A DNA stretch of 64,000 bases. It comes from an uncultured Bacilli bacterium. GTDB taxonomy: Bacteria; Bacillota_I; Bacilli_A; RF39; UBA660. The position numbers and the translations under genes are program-made. This document shows positions 1 to 8,208 of the stretch, piece by piece. The stretch is from the NCBI GenBank assembly GCA_934119955.1, contig CAKOSZ010000004.1, positions 62,001-126,000 on the forward strand, in the 5' to 3' direction. The notes beneath the pieces were generated by a model that saw nothing but the letters and a program-made list of their open reading frames with translations, did not search any database and was not told the DNA's origin. Numbering within the stretch: position 1 is the stretch's first letter; every line of letters begins with the position of its first letter.

Positions 1-435
1 ATTTGTTCTGATGGAGGAATAGTTCATGATTATCATATACCCCTTGCTCTTGCGATGGGAGCAGACTTTGTTATGATGGGTAGATACTTTGCTCGTTTTG
101 ATGAAAGTCCAACTAAAATAGTTAAAAGAAATGGTTCATTTTATAAAGAATATTGGGGTGAGGGTTCTAATAGAGCCAGAAATTGGCAAAGATATGATTT
201 AGGTGGTAATAAAACTAAATTAACTTTCGAAGAAGGAGTAGACTCTTATATTCCATATGCTGGTTCTTTAAAAGAAAACTTAAATGTAACAATTGAAAAA
301 ATTAAATCAACTATGTGTAATTGTGGAGCAACTAGTATTAAAAAATTACAAGAAAATGCTACTCTTACGATTGTTTCTAATGTAAGTATTAGAGAAGGAT
401 CATACCACGATGTAATAGCAAAGGATTATGAATAA
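1..435 (+). CDS. guaB: IMP dehydrogenase, C-terminal part (partial at window edge)
   Basis: The frame is open from the first base, so the 5' part lies outside the window. The visible 144 residues begin with the phosphate-binding SDGGI strand and continue through [13 protein letters not shown], which are conserved in the last third of IMPDH/GMP reductase barrels. IMPDH oxidises IMP to XMP with NAD+ in guanine synthesis. The stop codon overlaps the guaA start by one base (TAATG), so the two consecutive steps of GMP synthesis are translationally coupled. Placement next to guaA favours IMPDH over GMP reductase, but the catalytic Cys loop is not visible. Confidence 0.85.
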   Translation: MCSDGGIVHDYHIPLALAMGADFVMMGRYFARFDESPTKIVKRNGSFYKEYWGEGSNRARNWQRYDLGGNKTKLTFEEGVDSYIPYAGSLKENLNVTIEKIKSTMCNCGATSIKKLQENATLTIVSNVSIREGSYHDVIAKDYE

Positions 436-1958
436 TGGATACAATATTAATAATTGATTTTGGTGGTCAATATAACCAATTAATCGCAAGAAGAGTTAGA
501 GAAAATAATGTTTATTCTCTTGTTAAACCATATACTATTACTCTTAATGAGATTAAAAAAATAAATCCCAAAGGAATAATTTTAACGGGTGGACCAGATA
601 GTGTTTATAAAAGTGATGCTCCTAAATGTGATAAAAAAATATTTAATTTAGGTATTCCAGTTCTTGGAATATGTTATGGTATGCAATTAATGTCTTATAT
701 GCTAGGAGGAGAAGTAGTAAGTGCATCTGTTAAAGAATTTGGTGAGATTTTAGTTGATTTAGAAGATAATCCTTTATTTAGAAATCTTGAAAAACAAAAC
801 ATATGCTTGATGAGTCATAGCGATTATGTTAATAAATTACCCGAGGGTTTTATCAAAATTGCTAGTACTAAAAACTGTTTATATGCAGGAATTGCTAATT
901 TTAATAAAAACTTATATGGCTTACAATTTCATCCAGAAGTAACTTTAACAAATAATGGTAATAAAATAATTGATAACTTTTTAACTCTTGTTTGTAAATG
1001 TTCTAAAACTTGGAAAATGGATTATTTCATGGAACAAAAAATTAAGGAATTAAGAGATAAAATTGGTAATAAAAAAGTTTTATGTGCCTTATCAGGTGGA
1101 GTAGATAGCAGCGTTGCTGCCACCCTTTTAAGTAAAGCCATTGGTTCTAACTTAACATGTATTTTTGTTGACCATGGCCTACTTCGTAAAAATGAAGCCA
1201 AAGAAGTTGAAGAAGTATTTGGTAATCGAACTGATTTAAATTTCATTAAGGTAGATGCTAAGGATTTATTTTTAGAAAAATTAAAAGGTGTATCTGATCC
1301 TGAAACTAAGAGAAAAATAATTGGTGAAGAATTTATTCGGGTATTTGAAAAAGAAGCAAAAAAGTTGGGTACTGTTGATTATTTAGTTCAAGGAACAATT
1401 TATCCTGATGTAATTGAATCAGGTACTAAGGGAAAGGTTATTAAGAGTCATCATAATGTTGGTGGTTTACCAGAACATGTTGATTTTAAAGAAATAATTG
1501 AACCCCTTCGTGATTTATTTAAAGATGAAGTAAGGCTTTTAGGTTTAAGGCTTGACTTAAAAGAAAATCTTGTTTATCGTCAACCATTTCCAGGGCCAGG
1601 ACTTGCTATTCGTATAATTGGTGACATTACCGAAGAAAAAATTAAAATACTTCAAGATGCTGATTATATATTAAGAGAAGAATTCAGAAAAAATGGTCTT
1701 GATAAAGTGGCTAACCAATATTTTGCTGTTTTAACTAATATCAAATCCGTAGGTGTTATGGGGGATTTTCGAACTTATGATTATTTACTTGCTTTAAGAG
1801 CAGTTGAAACAAGTGATTTTATGACAGCTAAATTTGTTAAAATACCATATGATGTTTTAGAGATAATTTCAAAAAGAATAGTTAATGAGGTACCATCTAT
1901 AAATAGAATAGTATATGATATTACATCAAAACCACCAGCAACAATAGAATGGGAATAA
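435..1958 (+). CDS. guaA: GMP synthase (glutamine-hydrolysing)
   Basis: Converts XMP to GMP with ATP and glutamine in the cytoplasm. The 507-residue protein has the normal two-part architecture. The N-terminal class I glutamine amidotransferase has nucleophile Cys80 in GICYGMQ and a His/Glu pair in QFHPEV. The ATP pyrophosphatase domain has its P-loop SGGVDSS near residue 220. The C-terminal dimerisation domain contains [12 protein letters not shown] and ends in PATIEWE. It starts on the ATG sharing a base with the upstream stop. A new promoter follows directly after its stop. Confidence 0.97.
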   Translation: MDTILIIDFGGQYNQLIARRVRENNVYSLVKPYTITLNEIKKINPKGIILTGGPDSVYKSDAPKCDKKIFNLGIPVLGICYGMQLMSYMLGGEVVSASVKEFGEILVDLEDNPLFRNLEKQNICLMSHSDYVNKLPEGFIKIASTKNCLYAGIANFNKNLYGLQFHPEVTLTNNGNKIIDNFLTLVCKCSKTWKMDYFMEQKIKELRDKIGNKKVLCALSGGVDSSVAATLLSKAIGSNLTCIFVDHGLLRKNEAKEVEEVFGNRTDLNFIKVDAKDLFLEKLKGVSDPETKRKIIGEEFIRVFEKEAKKLGTVDYLVQGTIYPDVIESGTKGKVIKSHHNVGGLPEHVDFKEIIEPLRDLFKDEVRLLGLRLDLKENLVYRQPFPGPGLAIRIIGDITEEKIKILQDADYILREEFRKNGLDKVANQYFAVLTNIKSVGVMGDFRTYDYLLALRAVETSDFMTAKFVKIPYDVLEIISKRIVNEVPSINRIVYDITSKPPATIEWE

Positions 1959-1973
1959 ATTTTTAAAAAATGT

Positions 1974-2002
1974 TTGACTTACTAAGTATTTTATGGTAAA
2001 AT
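1974..2002 (+). promoter_or_regulatory. Sigma-A promoter of rplU operon
   Basis: TTGACT (1974-1979), a 17-nt spacer and TAAAAT (1997-2002) form a near-consensus promoter just after the guaA stop. The transcript would start near 2009 and include the structured leader before rplU. Confidence 0.8.
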
Positions 2003-2010
2003 CTTAAATG

Positions 2011-2083
2011 TTTGAAGCCTCTAGCTCAAACCGCATTGAAAAGGTTTAAACGTAAGTACCTTAAAAGCGAGTCTAGTAATAAA
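2011..2083 (+). ncRNA. Structured leader of rplU (probable L21 leader)
   Basis: The rplU 5' UTR can fold. CTAGCTC (2021-2027) pairs with GAG-T-CTAG (2069-2076, one bulged base), enclosing a hairpin AAACC (2028-2032)/GGTTT (2043-2047). The ribosome binding site AGGAGGA follows at 2084-2090. A conserved L21 leader RNA is known upstream of rplU in Firmicutes and is thought to mediate autoregulation. Position and folding fit, but I could not run a covariance search, so family membership is an inference. Confidence 0.6.
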
Positions 2084-2093
2084 AGGAGGAAAT

Positions 2094-2393
2094 ATGAAAG
2101 CAGTTATTAAAACAGGTGGTAAACAATACTACGTTGAAGAAGGAAATGTTATCTATGTTGAAAAATTAGATGGAAACGTTGGAGACAAAGTTACATTTGA
2201 TGAAGTATTAATGTTAGGTAGCAATTTAGGAAATCCTACTATCAAAGGAGCAACTGTTGAAGGCGAAATCGTTAAGCATGGAAAAGGTTCTAAAATCAAG
2301 ATTTTTAAATATAAACCTAATACAACTTCAACAAGAAAGAAACAAGGTCATAGACAACCATATACAAAAGTAGAAATCAAAAAAATTGGTTAA
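2094..2393 (+). CDS. rplU: Ribosomal protein bL21
   Basis: The 99-residue protein matches bL21 in length and motifs: an N-terminal [14 protein letters not shown], a central [12 protein letters not shown] and a C-terminal [19 protein letters not shown] basic loop that binds 23S rRNA. It is the first gene of the rplU-prp-rpmA operon, preceded by AGGAGGA and the folded leader. The next start is 3 nt after its stop. Confidence 0.97.
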   Translation: MKAVIKTGGKQYYVEEGNVIYVEKLDGNVGDKVTFDEVLMLGSNLGNPTIKGATVEGEIVKHGKGSKIKIFKYKPNTTSTRKKQGHRQPYTKVEIKKIG

Positions 2394-2395
2394 AA

Positions 2396-2692
2396 ATGAT
2401 TAAAGTTTTAAAAAAAGATAATATAATTTCAATTTCAGGTCATGCGATGTATGCTGATTATGGGAAAGATATTGTATGTAGTGCAGTATCAAGTATTATA
2501 ATAACGACTATAAATGGCATTTTAACAATAAATGATCAAGCAATCACTTATAAAAATAAAACTGATGGAATAGAAATTGAAATTAAAAGTTTTGATGATG
2601 TTACTTTAAAGTTAATTGATAATATGATTCAATTATTAACTAAATTAAGTAATGATTATCCCAAAAATCTAAAAGTAAAGGAAGGTATATAA
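2396..2692 (+). CDS. prp: Ribosomal-processing cysteine protease Prp
   Basis: The 98-residue protein has the conserved [18 protein letters not shown] region holding the catalytic His (near residue 16) and Cys (near residue 27). In Firmicutes, Prp removes an N-terminal extension from ribosomal protein bL27, an essential step in 50S maturation. The gene lies between rplU and rpmA, the conserved position, and the downstream bL27 carries the matching extension. The start follows the rplU stop by only 2 nt, so expression probably depends on coupling. Confidence 0.93.
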   Translation: MIKVLKKDNIISISGHAMYADYGKDIVCSAVSSIIITTINGILTINDQAITYKNKTDGIEIEIKSFDDVTLKLIDNMIQLLTKLSNDYPKNLKVKEGI

Positions 2693-2693
2693 A

Positions 2694-2975
2694 ATGATGA
2701 AATTAGAATTAAATATCCAATTGTTTGCTCATAAAAAGGGACAAGGTTCTTCAACTAATGGACGTGATTCTGCTGGACGTAGATTAGGTGCCAAAGCAAG
2801 TGATGGTGAATACGTTACTGCTGGATCAATCATTTATCGTCAAAGAGGAACTAAAATTCATCCTGGATTAAATGTAAAAAGAGGATCAGATGATACTTTA
2901 TTTGCAACTGTATCAGGAATTGTAAAATTTAGTAAAAAAGCAAACAGAACAATTGCTAGTGTCGTTGAAGAGTAA
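2694..2975 (+). CDS. rpmA: Ribosomal protein bL27 with cleavable N-terminal extension
   Basis: The 93-residue protein has the bL27 signature [13 protein letters not shown] and the [13 protein letters not shown] core. It begins with the extension [11 protein letters not shown] before AHKKG, equivalent to the peptide that Prp removes in Firmicutes after a Phe. Processing exposes the mature N-terminus that reaches the peptidyl-transferase centre. Two adjacent ATGs (2694, 2697) are possible. The SD AAGGAAGG about 8 nt upstream fits either. Confidence 0.96.
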   Translation: MMKLELNIQLFAHKKGQGSSTNGRDSAGRRLGAKASDGEYVTAGSIIYRQRGTKIHPGLNVKRGSDDTLFATVSGIVKFSKKANRTIASVVEE

Positions 2976-2990
2976 AATTTACTCTTTTTT
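2969..2990 (+). terminator. Intrinsic terminator after rpmA
   Basis: AGAGTA (2969-2974) pairs with TACTCT (2980-2985) and is followed by a T run. It overlaps the rpmA stop codon. A new promoter follows within 10 nt. Confidence 0.7.
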
Positions 2991-2991
2991 C

Positions 2992-3019
2992 TTGCTATTT
3001 TTTTTATTCATGGTATAAT
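2992..3019 (+). promoter_or_regulatory. Promoter of cdsA-rseP
   Basis: TTGCTA (2992-2997), a 16-nt spacer and a perfect TATAAT (3014-3019), followed by SD GGAGG at 3031-3035 and ATG at 3039. Confidence 0.7.
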
Positions 3020-3038
3020 AACTTAGTGTAGGAGGTTT

Positions 3039-3818
3039 ATGAAAAAGAGAATAATTAGTGCTATTATTATGTCTTTAATTTTTATACCACTTTTATTAAT
3101 TGGTAATTTACCATTTGTAATTTTTGTAACTATTCTTGGAATAGGAGCAGTATATGAACTATTAAAACTAAAACCAAATTTACCATTTATAATTAAAATA
3201 TTAACATATATTGAAACAATATTTTTGATTTTAACGGATAAATTAAAATTTACTAATGATATTAGTTTGATTTTAATTATAATGTTACTAGTAAATTTAT
3301 CACTTTTAGTTTTTATTGATGATAAAGATAAATATAATTATAAAGATGCTTTTTATTTATTAGGACTGGTTTTATTTTTAGGTTTATCATTTAGAAATTT
3401 TATTTATCTAAGAGATGATAGTTTATATATTTTAGTATATTTATTACTTATTACTGTTGTAACTGATAGTTTTGCTCTTTTTACAGGAAAATTACTTGGT
3501 AAACATAAACTTGCACCTAATATCTCTCCAAATAAAACAATTGAAGGTAGTATTGGAGGAAGTTTATTTGGAACAATATCAGCAAGTATTTTCTATTTAT
3601 TAGTAATTAATAACAAGTACGTGTTTTTAACAATTATTACTACTTTATTATTAACTATAATAGGTCAACTTGGAGATTTAATTAAATCAAGCATTAAAAG
3701 ATATGAAAATATAAAAGATTTTAGTAATTTAATACCAGGTCATGGTGGTATTATTGATAGATTAGATAGTATTATTTTTGTTATGATGGCATATATACTT
3801 ATCATGAGATTATTTTAG
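3039..3818 (+). CDS. cdsA: Phosphatidate cytidylyltransferase
   Basis: Makes CDP-diacylglycerol from phosphatidic acid and CTP at the cytoplasmic membrane, the entry point to phospholipid synthesis. The 259 residues are mostly hydrophobic, with about seven membrane segments. The conserved loops are SPNKTIEGSIGG and the family signature near the C-terminus (SSIKRYENIKDF then PGHGGIIDRLDS). It is followed by rseP, whose ribosome site overlaps the cdsA stop. This pair is conserved in Bacillota. Confidence 0.95.
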   Translation: MKKRIISAIIMSLIFIPLLLIGNLPFVIFVTILGIGAVYELLKLKPNLPFIIKILTYIETIFLILTDKLKFTNDISLILIIMLLVNLSLLVFIDDKDKYNYKDAFYLLGLVLFLGLSFRNFIYLRDDSLYILVYLLLITVVTDSFALFTGKLLGKHKLAPNISPNKTIEGSIGGSLFGTISASIFYLLVINNKYVFLTIITTLLLTIIGQLGDLIKSSIKRYENIKDFSNLIPGHGGIIDRLDSIIFVMMAYILIMRLF

Positions 3819-3826
3819 GAGGAAAT

Positions 3827-4897
3827 ATGATTTTATCAATTATTTATTTTGTATTAATTTTAGGTCTTATTGTTTTAGTTCATGAGTTTGGACATTTCAT
3901 CTTTTCTAAAATGTTTAAAATTCATGTATATGAGTTTTCTATTGGAATGGGACCAGTTCTTTGGTCAACTAAAAAGATAAGAGACAAGAAAATAAAAGAA
4001 GGAAAAAAAGTTAGTGAAACAATTTATTGTCTAAGATTAATTCCAATTGGAGGTTTTGTATCTCTTGCAGGAGAAGGATCAGAAGAAGATAAATCTGTTA
4101 AAAAAGAAAATTTAATGCAATCAAAGCCAGTATGGCAAAGATTTTTAGTAATGTTTTTTGGAGCGGGTAATAACTTTATTTTAGGTCTTATTGTTTTAAT
4201 TCTTGCAGGATTAATTTATGGGGCTCCTGATATGTCAACTAAGATACCAAAGGTATTAGATGGTTCTCCTGTTTATGTTGAAGGATTAAAAGACGGAGAT
4301 GAAATCATTTCAATTAATGGCAAAAGAACTAAAACCTTAGATGACGTTCAATTATATCTAGCAATTGCAGGAAACAAGGAAACAGAATTTAAAGTACTAA
4401 GAAATAATGAAGAATTAACTTATAAAGTCACACCTTTAACTGGAAAAGAACAAGAAGAAAAAGGATATAGTTTTGGTATTCAATTTGGTAGTACTCTTCA
4501 AAAAGGACTTGGAAAAAGTTTAGAATTTGGTTTTAAAAAATTCTATTCCATTTCAAGACAAGTTTTTATAACTATGAAAGAACTTATATGTGGAGGAGTT
4601 AGTTTAAAAGAATTATCAGGACCAGTTGGAATATATTCAGCTGTTGATACAACAAGACATAGTGGTTTTTACAGTGTACTAGTTTTAATTGCTATGTTAA
4701 GTATAAATGTTGGTATTTTAAACCTTATTCCATTCCCAGCCTTTGATGGAGGAAGAATACTATTCATTATAATAGAAAAACTAAGAGGTAAACCAATTAA
4801 AGCCGAAACAGAAAATATGATACATAATATTGGATTTTTCTTATTAATTGCATTACTTATCTATGTAACATTTAATGATATATTAAGATTATTTTAA
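3827..4897 (+). CDS. rseP: Site-2 metalloprotease RseP/RasP
   Basis: An intramembrane zinc protease that cuts membrane-anchored substrates such as anti-sigma factors or signal-peptide remnants. The 356-residue protein has the zinc site HEFGH in the first membrane segment (about residues 20-24), a central PDZ domain (PVYVEGLKDGDEIISINGKR, about 145-205), and the third zinc ligand in PAFDGGR near the C-terminus. It starts 9 nt after cdsA with SD AGGAGG. No sigma/anti-sigma pair is visible nearby, so its target is unknown. Confidence 0.93.
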   Translation: MILSIIYFVLILGLIVLVHEFGHFIFSKMFKIHVYEFSIGMGPVLWSTKKIRDKKIKEGKKVSETIYCLRLIPIGGFVSLAGEGSEEDKSVKKENLMQSKPVWQRFLVMFFGAGNNFILGLIVLILAGLIYGAPDMSTKIPKVLDGSPVYVEGLKDGDEIISINGKRTKTLDDVQLYLAIAGNKETEFKVLRNNEELTYKVTPLTGKEQEEKGYSFGIQFGSTLQKGLGKSLEFGFKKFYSISRQVFITMKELICGGVSLKELSGPVGIYSAVDTTRHSGFYSVLVLIAMLSINVGILNLIPFPAFDGGRILFIIIEKLRGKPIKAETENMIHNIGFFLLIALLIYVTFNDILRLF

Positions 4898-4925
4898 AAA
4901 GTACGAAAAAAAGTACTTTTTTTAT
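4897..4925 (+). terminator. Intrinsic terminator after rseP
   Basis: AAAAGTAC (4897-4904) and GTACTTTT (4913-4920) form an 8-bp stem with an A-rich loop, followed by more T. Confidence 0.8.
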
Positions 4926-4955
4926 TTTTCCTTAATAAGATTAAGTGGTGAGAAA

Positions 4956-5588
4956 ATGAAAAATAAAAAGCAAATAATTTTAAAAGAAATACAAAAAAAT
5001 AAGTATAAGTATATATTTTTATCAACAATAGTTTTAATAGGTTTTATAACAGGTTTTATATTTTCTAATATTTTAAGTTATAGTGATCATCAAGCGATAA
5101 GCGAAGTATTAAAAAAATATTTTTTAGGAATAAAAAATAATTTAGATATAAATTACTTAGGTAATTTTTTAAATACATTTAGTATAAATTACTTATATAT
5201 GATATTAATTTGGGTTTTTGGTATATCTATAATAGGAATTATTTTAAATCCTTTTATTTTATATTTTAAAAGTTTTATTATAGGTTTTTCATGTGGTATT
5301 ATAATATCTGTTTATAGTTATCTTGGAATACTTGGAAGTATATTATATATATTTCCTCATTTATTAATTAATTTAATTATTTATATATTATTATCTTTTT
5401 ATGGTATGAAATTATCAATTCTCTTATTTAAGTCTTTATTTTTAAAAAAACAGTTTAATTTTCCGGATTTTATGAAAAAATATCTAAAAATTTTATTGTT
5501 TTCCGGGGTAATTTTATTAATTTCAGCTATTTATGAAACATTTTTAAGTAATTTTGTTATGAAACTTTTTACAATCTTTCTAAAATAG
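4956..5588 (+). CDS. SpoIIM-like integral membrane protein
   Basis: The 210-residue protein has a charged N-terminus and five or so hydrophobic segments. Length, topology and the central pattern ([15 protein letters not shown] then [12 protein letters not shown]) resemble the SpoIIM/DUF95 family. In Bacillus, SpoIIM works with SpoIID and SpoIIP in engulfment, but family members also occur in non-sporulating bacteria. No other sporulation gene is visible here, so a sporulation role is not supported. SD GGTGAG lies 4 nt before the ATG. Its last codons overlap the mnmA promoter. Confidence 0.7.
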   Translation: MKNKKQIILKEIQKNKYKYIFLSTIVLIGFITGFIFSNILSYSDHQAISEVLKKYFLGIKNNLDINYLGNFLNTFSINYLYMILIWVFGISIIGIILNPFILYFKSFIIGFSCGIIISVYSYLGILGSILYIFPHLLINLIIYILLSFYGMKLSILLFKSLFLKKQFNFPDFMKKYLKILLFSGVILLISAIYETFLSNFVMKLFTIFLK

Positions 5589-5596
5589 TGTATAAT
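5568..5596 (+). promoter_or_regulatory. Promoter of mnmA
   Basis: TTTACA (5568-5573), a 17-nt spacer and TATAAT (5591-5596). A GTG at 5588, in frame with mnmA, lies inside this promoter and so cannot be the start of a transcript made from it. This fixes the start at ATG 5618. Confidence 0.8.
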
Positions 5597-5617
5597 ATTA
5601 GTGTTTGTGGTGATATT

Positions 5618-6727
5618 ATGAAGAAAAAAGTAGTTATTGGAATGTCAGGAGGAGTAGATTCCTCAGTTGCAGCAATTATTCTAAAAAATCAAGGTTATGA
5701 AGTAATAGGGTTATTTATGCGTAATTGGGACAGCAGTATTAATAACGATTATTTAGGTAATCCCAATTTAAATAACAATATTTGTCCGCAAGAACAAGAT
5801 TATAATGATGCTAAAATGGTATGTGATAAGTTAGGTATACCACTTCATCGAATTGATTTTGTTAAAGAGTACTGGGATTATGTTTTTACCTATTTTTTAG
5901 ATGAATTAAAAGTAGGAAGAACACCAAACCCTGATATTATGTGTAACAAATATATTAAATTTGATTTATTTATCAAAGAGGCTAAAAGATTAGGGGCAGA
6001 TTATATTGCAACTGGTCATTATGCAAGAATTAAAGATGGAGAATTATTAAGAGGAATAGATGATAATAAGGATCAAACTTATTTTTTATCACAACTTAGT
6101 AAAGAACAGCTTAAAAATGTTTTGTTTCCAGTTGGGGATATAAAAAAAGAAGAAGTTAGAAAAATAGCCATGTCATATGATTTAATAACCGCTAAAAAAA
6201 AGGATTCAACGGGAATTTGTTTTATTGGAGAACGTAACTTCCAAAACTTTTTAAAAAATTATTTACCAAGTATGCCAGGAATGGTTGTAGATATTGAAAA
6301 CAATAAAGTAATAGGTAAACACGAAGGACTTATGTATTATACAATAGGGCAGAGAAAAGGCCTTAATATTGGTGGTAACAGTGATAAAATGTTTGTAGTT
6401 GGAAAAAACTTAGAAAAAAACATTTTATATGTAGCCTTTGGTAGTGATAATGAATACTTAAAAAGTGATAGTTGTTTAGTTTATAATATGAATTTTATAA
6501 GTGATTTAAGGCCAACTAACTTAACGGCTAAGTTTCGTTATCGCCAAGCAGATATTCCAGTTAAAGTTGAGTATTTAAATGATTTTGAAATAATTGTTAG
6601 ATATGATAATGTTAAGGCTGTAACACCTGGACAAGCCTGTGTTTTATACTTAGGGGATATTTGTCTTGGTGGAGGAATAATTAAAGAAGTTAGACGTGAA
6701 AATGTCAAATTGTGGTACTTATTATAG
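5618..6727 (+). CDS. mnmA: tRNA-specific 2-thiouridylase MnmA
   Basis: Uses ATP and a persulfide sulfur to thiolate U34 of Lys, Glu and Gln tRNAs. The 369-residue protein has the PP-loop [12 protein letters not shown] at the N-terminus, the [16 protein letters not shown] segment with the first catalytic Cys, ATGHYARI, and [13 protein letters not shown] with the second catalytic Cys. YTIGQRKGL follows in the C-terminal barrel. The ATG at 5618 is chosen because the longer GTG start overlaps the promoter, and a GTGGTGAT ribosome site lies just upstream. Confidence 0.95.
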   Translation: MKKKVVIGMSGGVDSSVAAIILKNQGYEVIGLFMRNWDSSINNDYLGNPNLNNNICPQEQDYNDAKMVCDKLGIPLHRIDFVKEYWDYVFTYFLDELKVGRTPNPDIMCNKYIKFDLFIKEAKRLGADYIATGHYARIKDGELLRGIDDNKDQTYFLSQLSKEQLKNVLFPVGDIKKEEVRKIAMSYDLITAKKKDSTGICFIGERNFQNFLKNYLPSMPGMVVDIENNKVIGKHEGLMYYTIGQRKGLNIGGNSDKMFVVGKNLEKNILYVAFGSDNEYLKSDSCLVYNMNFISDLRPTNLTAKFRYRQADIPVKVEYLNDFEIIVRYDNVKAVTPGQACVLYLGDICLGGGIIKEVRRENVKLWYLL

Positions 6728-6774
6728 TAAAATAAAAAATTGCTTGACATTTTAAAGTAAATTACTAAATTTGA

Positions 6775-6802
6775 TTGACAAATTGAGAGAAAATGATAAA
6801 AT
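6775..6802 (+). promoter_or_regulatory. Promoter of the 255-residue HTH gene
   Basis: TTGACA (6775-6780), a 16-nt spacer and TAAAAT (6797-6802). A second TTGACA at 6744-6749 has only a weak -10. SD GGAGG follows before ATG 6823. Confidence 0.75.
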
Positions 6803-6822
6803 ATTTTTAGGAGGTACTAGGG

Positions 6823-7590
6823 ATGAGTAAAGTTAGTAATATACTATCCGAAATAGGAGTTTCAAAAGTAAGATTAGCAAAATATTTAGGAGTATCAAGA
6901 CAAATGTTATATAACTATTTAGCTCTTGATAAAATTGAGGATTGGCCTAGTGAAAAGGCAACAAGATTAATGCAATTATTAGAAATTAAAAGTGAAAATG
7001 ATTTAGACAATATGGTAATAGATGGCGAGTACATTATTAAAATTGATACTAAATTAAATGAAGGTGTAAAAGTCGCATTATCAGGTAATAGTTTAATAGA
7101 TTTAAAAGGATTTAATCGTAAAGAATTAGAAGTTTTAACTGATATAATTTCTCTTTTAAAAGATAGATTAAGAGATGATCATACAAAAGATACTTATAAT
7201 ACTTATGTGTATTTATATCATTATTTACAGAGTATGGAAAATAATAAAGAATTAAAGTATTTACTTTGTTTTATTTCAAAATTAATGGGATTTACCGATC
7301 CAATGGAGTTTTTGTTTAATCAAGACCAACAATTTAATTTTGAAAGTATAATTTTCAGTGCATTTACTTTATACAATAATGGAGGAGCATCTAAGAGTAA
7401 AATTGTTGATTGTCACAAAAGATTTGTACAAGAAATAGATAAAAAACATGAAGAAAAATTATCAAGAACCCAGGAATTATACATCGTACGTGATCAAGCC
7501 TTAAAAGAACTTGGATATTCTAATATAACTGAGGAAAATGCCCGTGAAGTTTTAGAAAAAATTGCTGAAATTCAATCACGTGGGGTATAA
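6823..7590 (+). CDS. Helix-turn-helix domain protein of unknown function
   Basis: I do not recognise the family of the whole 255-residue protein. The N-terminal 60 residues (ILSEIGVSKVRLAKYLGVSR then MLYNYL) look like an XRE/Cro-type helix-turn-helix, suggesting DNA binding. The rest is acidic, mostly helical and soluble, with a KEFNRKELEVL-like segment and a Lys/Glu-rich helical C-terminus. It has its own strong promoter and is followed 40 nt later by a small membrane protein, probably co-transcribed. A role in regulating neighbours (including CRISPR) is possible but only by proximity. Confidence 0.6.
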   Translation: MSKVSNILSEIGVSKVRLAKYLGVSRQMLYNYLALDKIEDWPSEKATRLMQLLEIKSENDLDNMVIDGEYIIKIDTKLNEGVKVALSGNSLIDLKGFNRKELEVLTDIISLLKDRLRDDHTKDTYNTYVYLYHYLQSMENNKELKYLLCFISKLMGFTDPMEFLFNQDQQFNFESIIFSAFTLYNNGGASKSKIVDCHKRFVQEIDKKHEEKLSRTQELYIVRDQALKELGYSNITEENAREVLEKIAEIQSRGV

Positions 7591-7630
7591 AAAATAAAAA
7601 AATGAGAAGAATAAAAAGGGTAGGAGTATT

Positions 7631-7879
7631 ATGTTAAATTTATTAGAAAATGCCGTAACTTATAATGACACATCATGGGAAATGACTTTCTATTTTGTAG
7701 CAGTATTAGCACTTTTAATTGGAATGTTTTGGACTTATTATAATGTTTTCTTAAAAAGAAGAAGTAAAAAAAGCAGAAAAGAATTAACTGAAAATATTAT
7801 TTATAATAATCCCGAAGATACAATTGAAGAAAGTTATAAAGATAATAAGAAAACTAAAAAATATAAAAAAATCAAATAG
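7631..7879 (+). CDS. Small single-pass membrane protein
   Basis: The 82-residue protein has one strong hydrophobic segment (about residues 19-41, FYFVAVLALLIGMFWTYYNVF) followed by a very basic stretch (LKRRSKKSRK) and a polar Lys/Glu/Asn-rich tail. This predicts a single membrane anchor with a cytoplasmic C-terminus. I do not recognise a family. SD TAGGAG lies before the ATG, 40 nt after the HTH gene, and a terminator overlaps the stop codon. Confidence 0.65.
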   Translation: MLNLLENAVTYNDTSWEMTFYFVAVLALLIGMFWTYYNVFLKRRSKKSRKELTENIIYNNPEDTIEESYKDNKKTKKYKKIK

Positions 7880-7897
7880 CAAATTGCTATTTTTTTT
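7874..7897 (+). terminator. Intrinsic terminator before the CRISPR locus
   Basis: AAATAGC (7874-7880) and GCTATTT (7886-7892) with a 5-nt loop, followed by a T run. It separates the small membrane protein gene from the CRISPR-Cas locus. Confidence 0.8.
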
Positions 7898-7912
7898 GTA
7901 AATTTTTATTAG

Positions 7913-7961
7913 TTTTTGGTAAAAAATCATCCATTTTAAAAGAAATATTACCAAAAATGGA
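7913..7961. repeat. Interleaved inverted repeats upstream of cas9
   Basis: Two perfect inverted repeats overlap in the order A-B-A'-B'. A is TTTTTGGTAA (7913-7922) pairing with TTACCAAAAA (7948-7957). B is TCCATTTT (7930-7937) pairing with AAAATGGA (7954-7961). Only one of the two can pair fully because the right arms share four bases. They lie just upstream of the cas9 promoter candidate and could be an operator. Function is unknown. Confidence 0.5.
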
Positions 7962-8009
7962 CAAAAAACGACAATTCAAGTAATTATTAATTAAAATAAT
8001 TTAAAAGTA

Positions 8010-8018
8010 TGATATACT
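8010..8018 (+). promoter_or_regulatory. Candidate cas9 promoter (extended -10)
   Basis: TG-A-TATACT (8010-8018) is an extended -10 element. The -35 region 16-17 nt upstream is only AT-rich (ATTAAA/TTAAAA). A transcript from about 8025 would have a 184-nt leader that is antisense to the whole tracrRNA. Confidence 0.5.
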
Positions 8019-8061
8019 CTAATTGGGTAGGTTATATTTTAAAAAAATAATAAAATTTTAG

Positions 8062-8172
8062 AAAAAAAAGAACTGGCTAAACCAGTTCCCACATAAAGTG
8101 TAAATATTTAGACTAAGCGTTTAAGCTTTGCTTTATTTTAACTCTCTATGACATCTTAAATGGTATTAAGAC
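8062..8172 (-). ncRNA. tracrRNA
   Basis: On the minus strand an anti-repeat (about 8172-8134) pairs with nearly the entire 36-nt CRISPR repeat. I count 35 of 36 positions paired, allowing four G-U pairs, with a 2-nt bulge (AG) on the tracr side after repeat position 10 and one A/C mismatch. Downstream comes a nexus-like hairpin AAGC-AAA-GCTT and then a terminator hairpin GAACTGG/CCAGTTC (8088-8082 and 8076-8070), followed by eight T (8069-8062). Its position, upstream of and divergent from cas9, is the same as in Streptococcus pyogenes. The 5' end is inferred from the promoter. Confidence 0.9.
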
Positions 8173-8178
8173 AATTAA

Positions 8179-8207
8179 AATATAACATATGGTAGGAGGT
8201 ATGTCAA
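8179..8207 (-). promoter_or_regulatory. tracrRNA promoter overlapping the cas9 ribosome site
   Basis: On the minus strand TTGACA (8207-8202), a 17-nt spacer and TATATT (8184-8179) predict a start near 8172. The -35 ends two bases before the cas9 ATG, and the spacer covers the cas9 Shine-Dalgarno sequence GGAGG. The two opposing signals therefore occupy the same 30 bp. Confidence 0.8.
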
Positions 8208-8208
8208 T

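Noticed and set aside
8070..8088. Terminator for cas9-direction transcription
   Set aside because: The hairpin is followed by a T run only on the minus strand. On the plus strand it is followed by CC and ACATAAAG, so it is the tracrRNA terminator.
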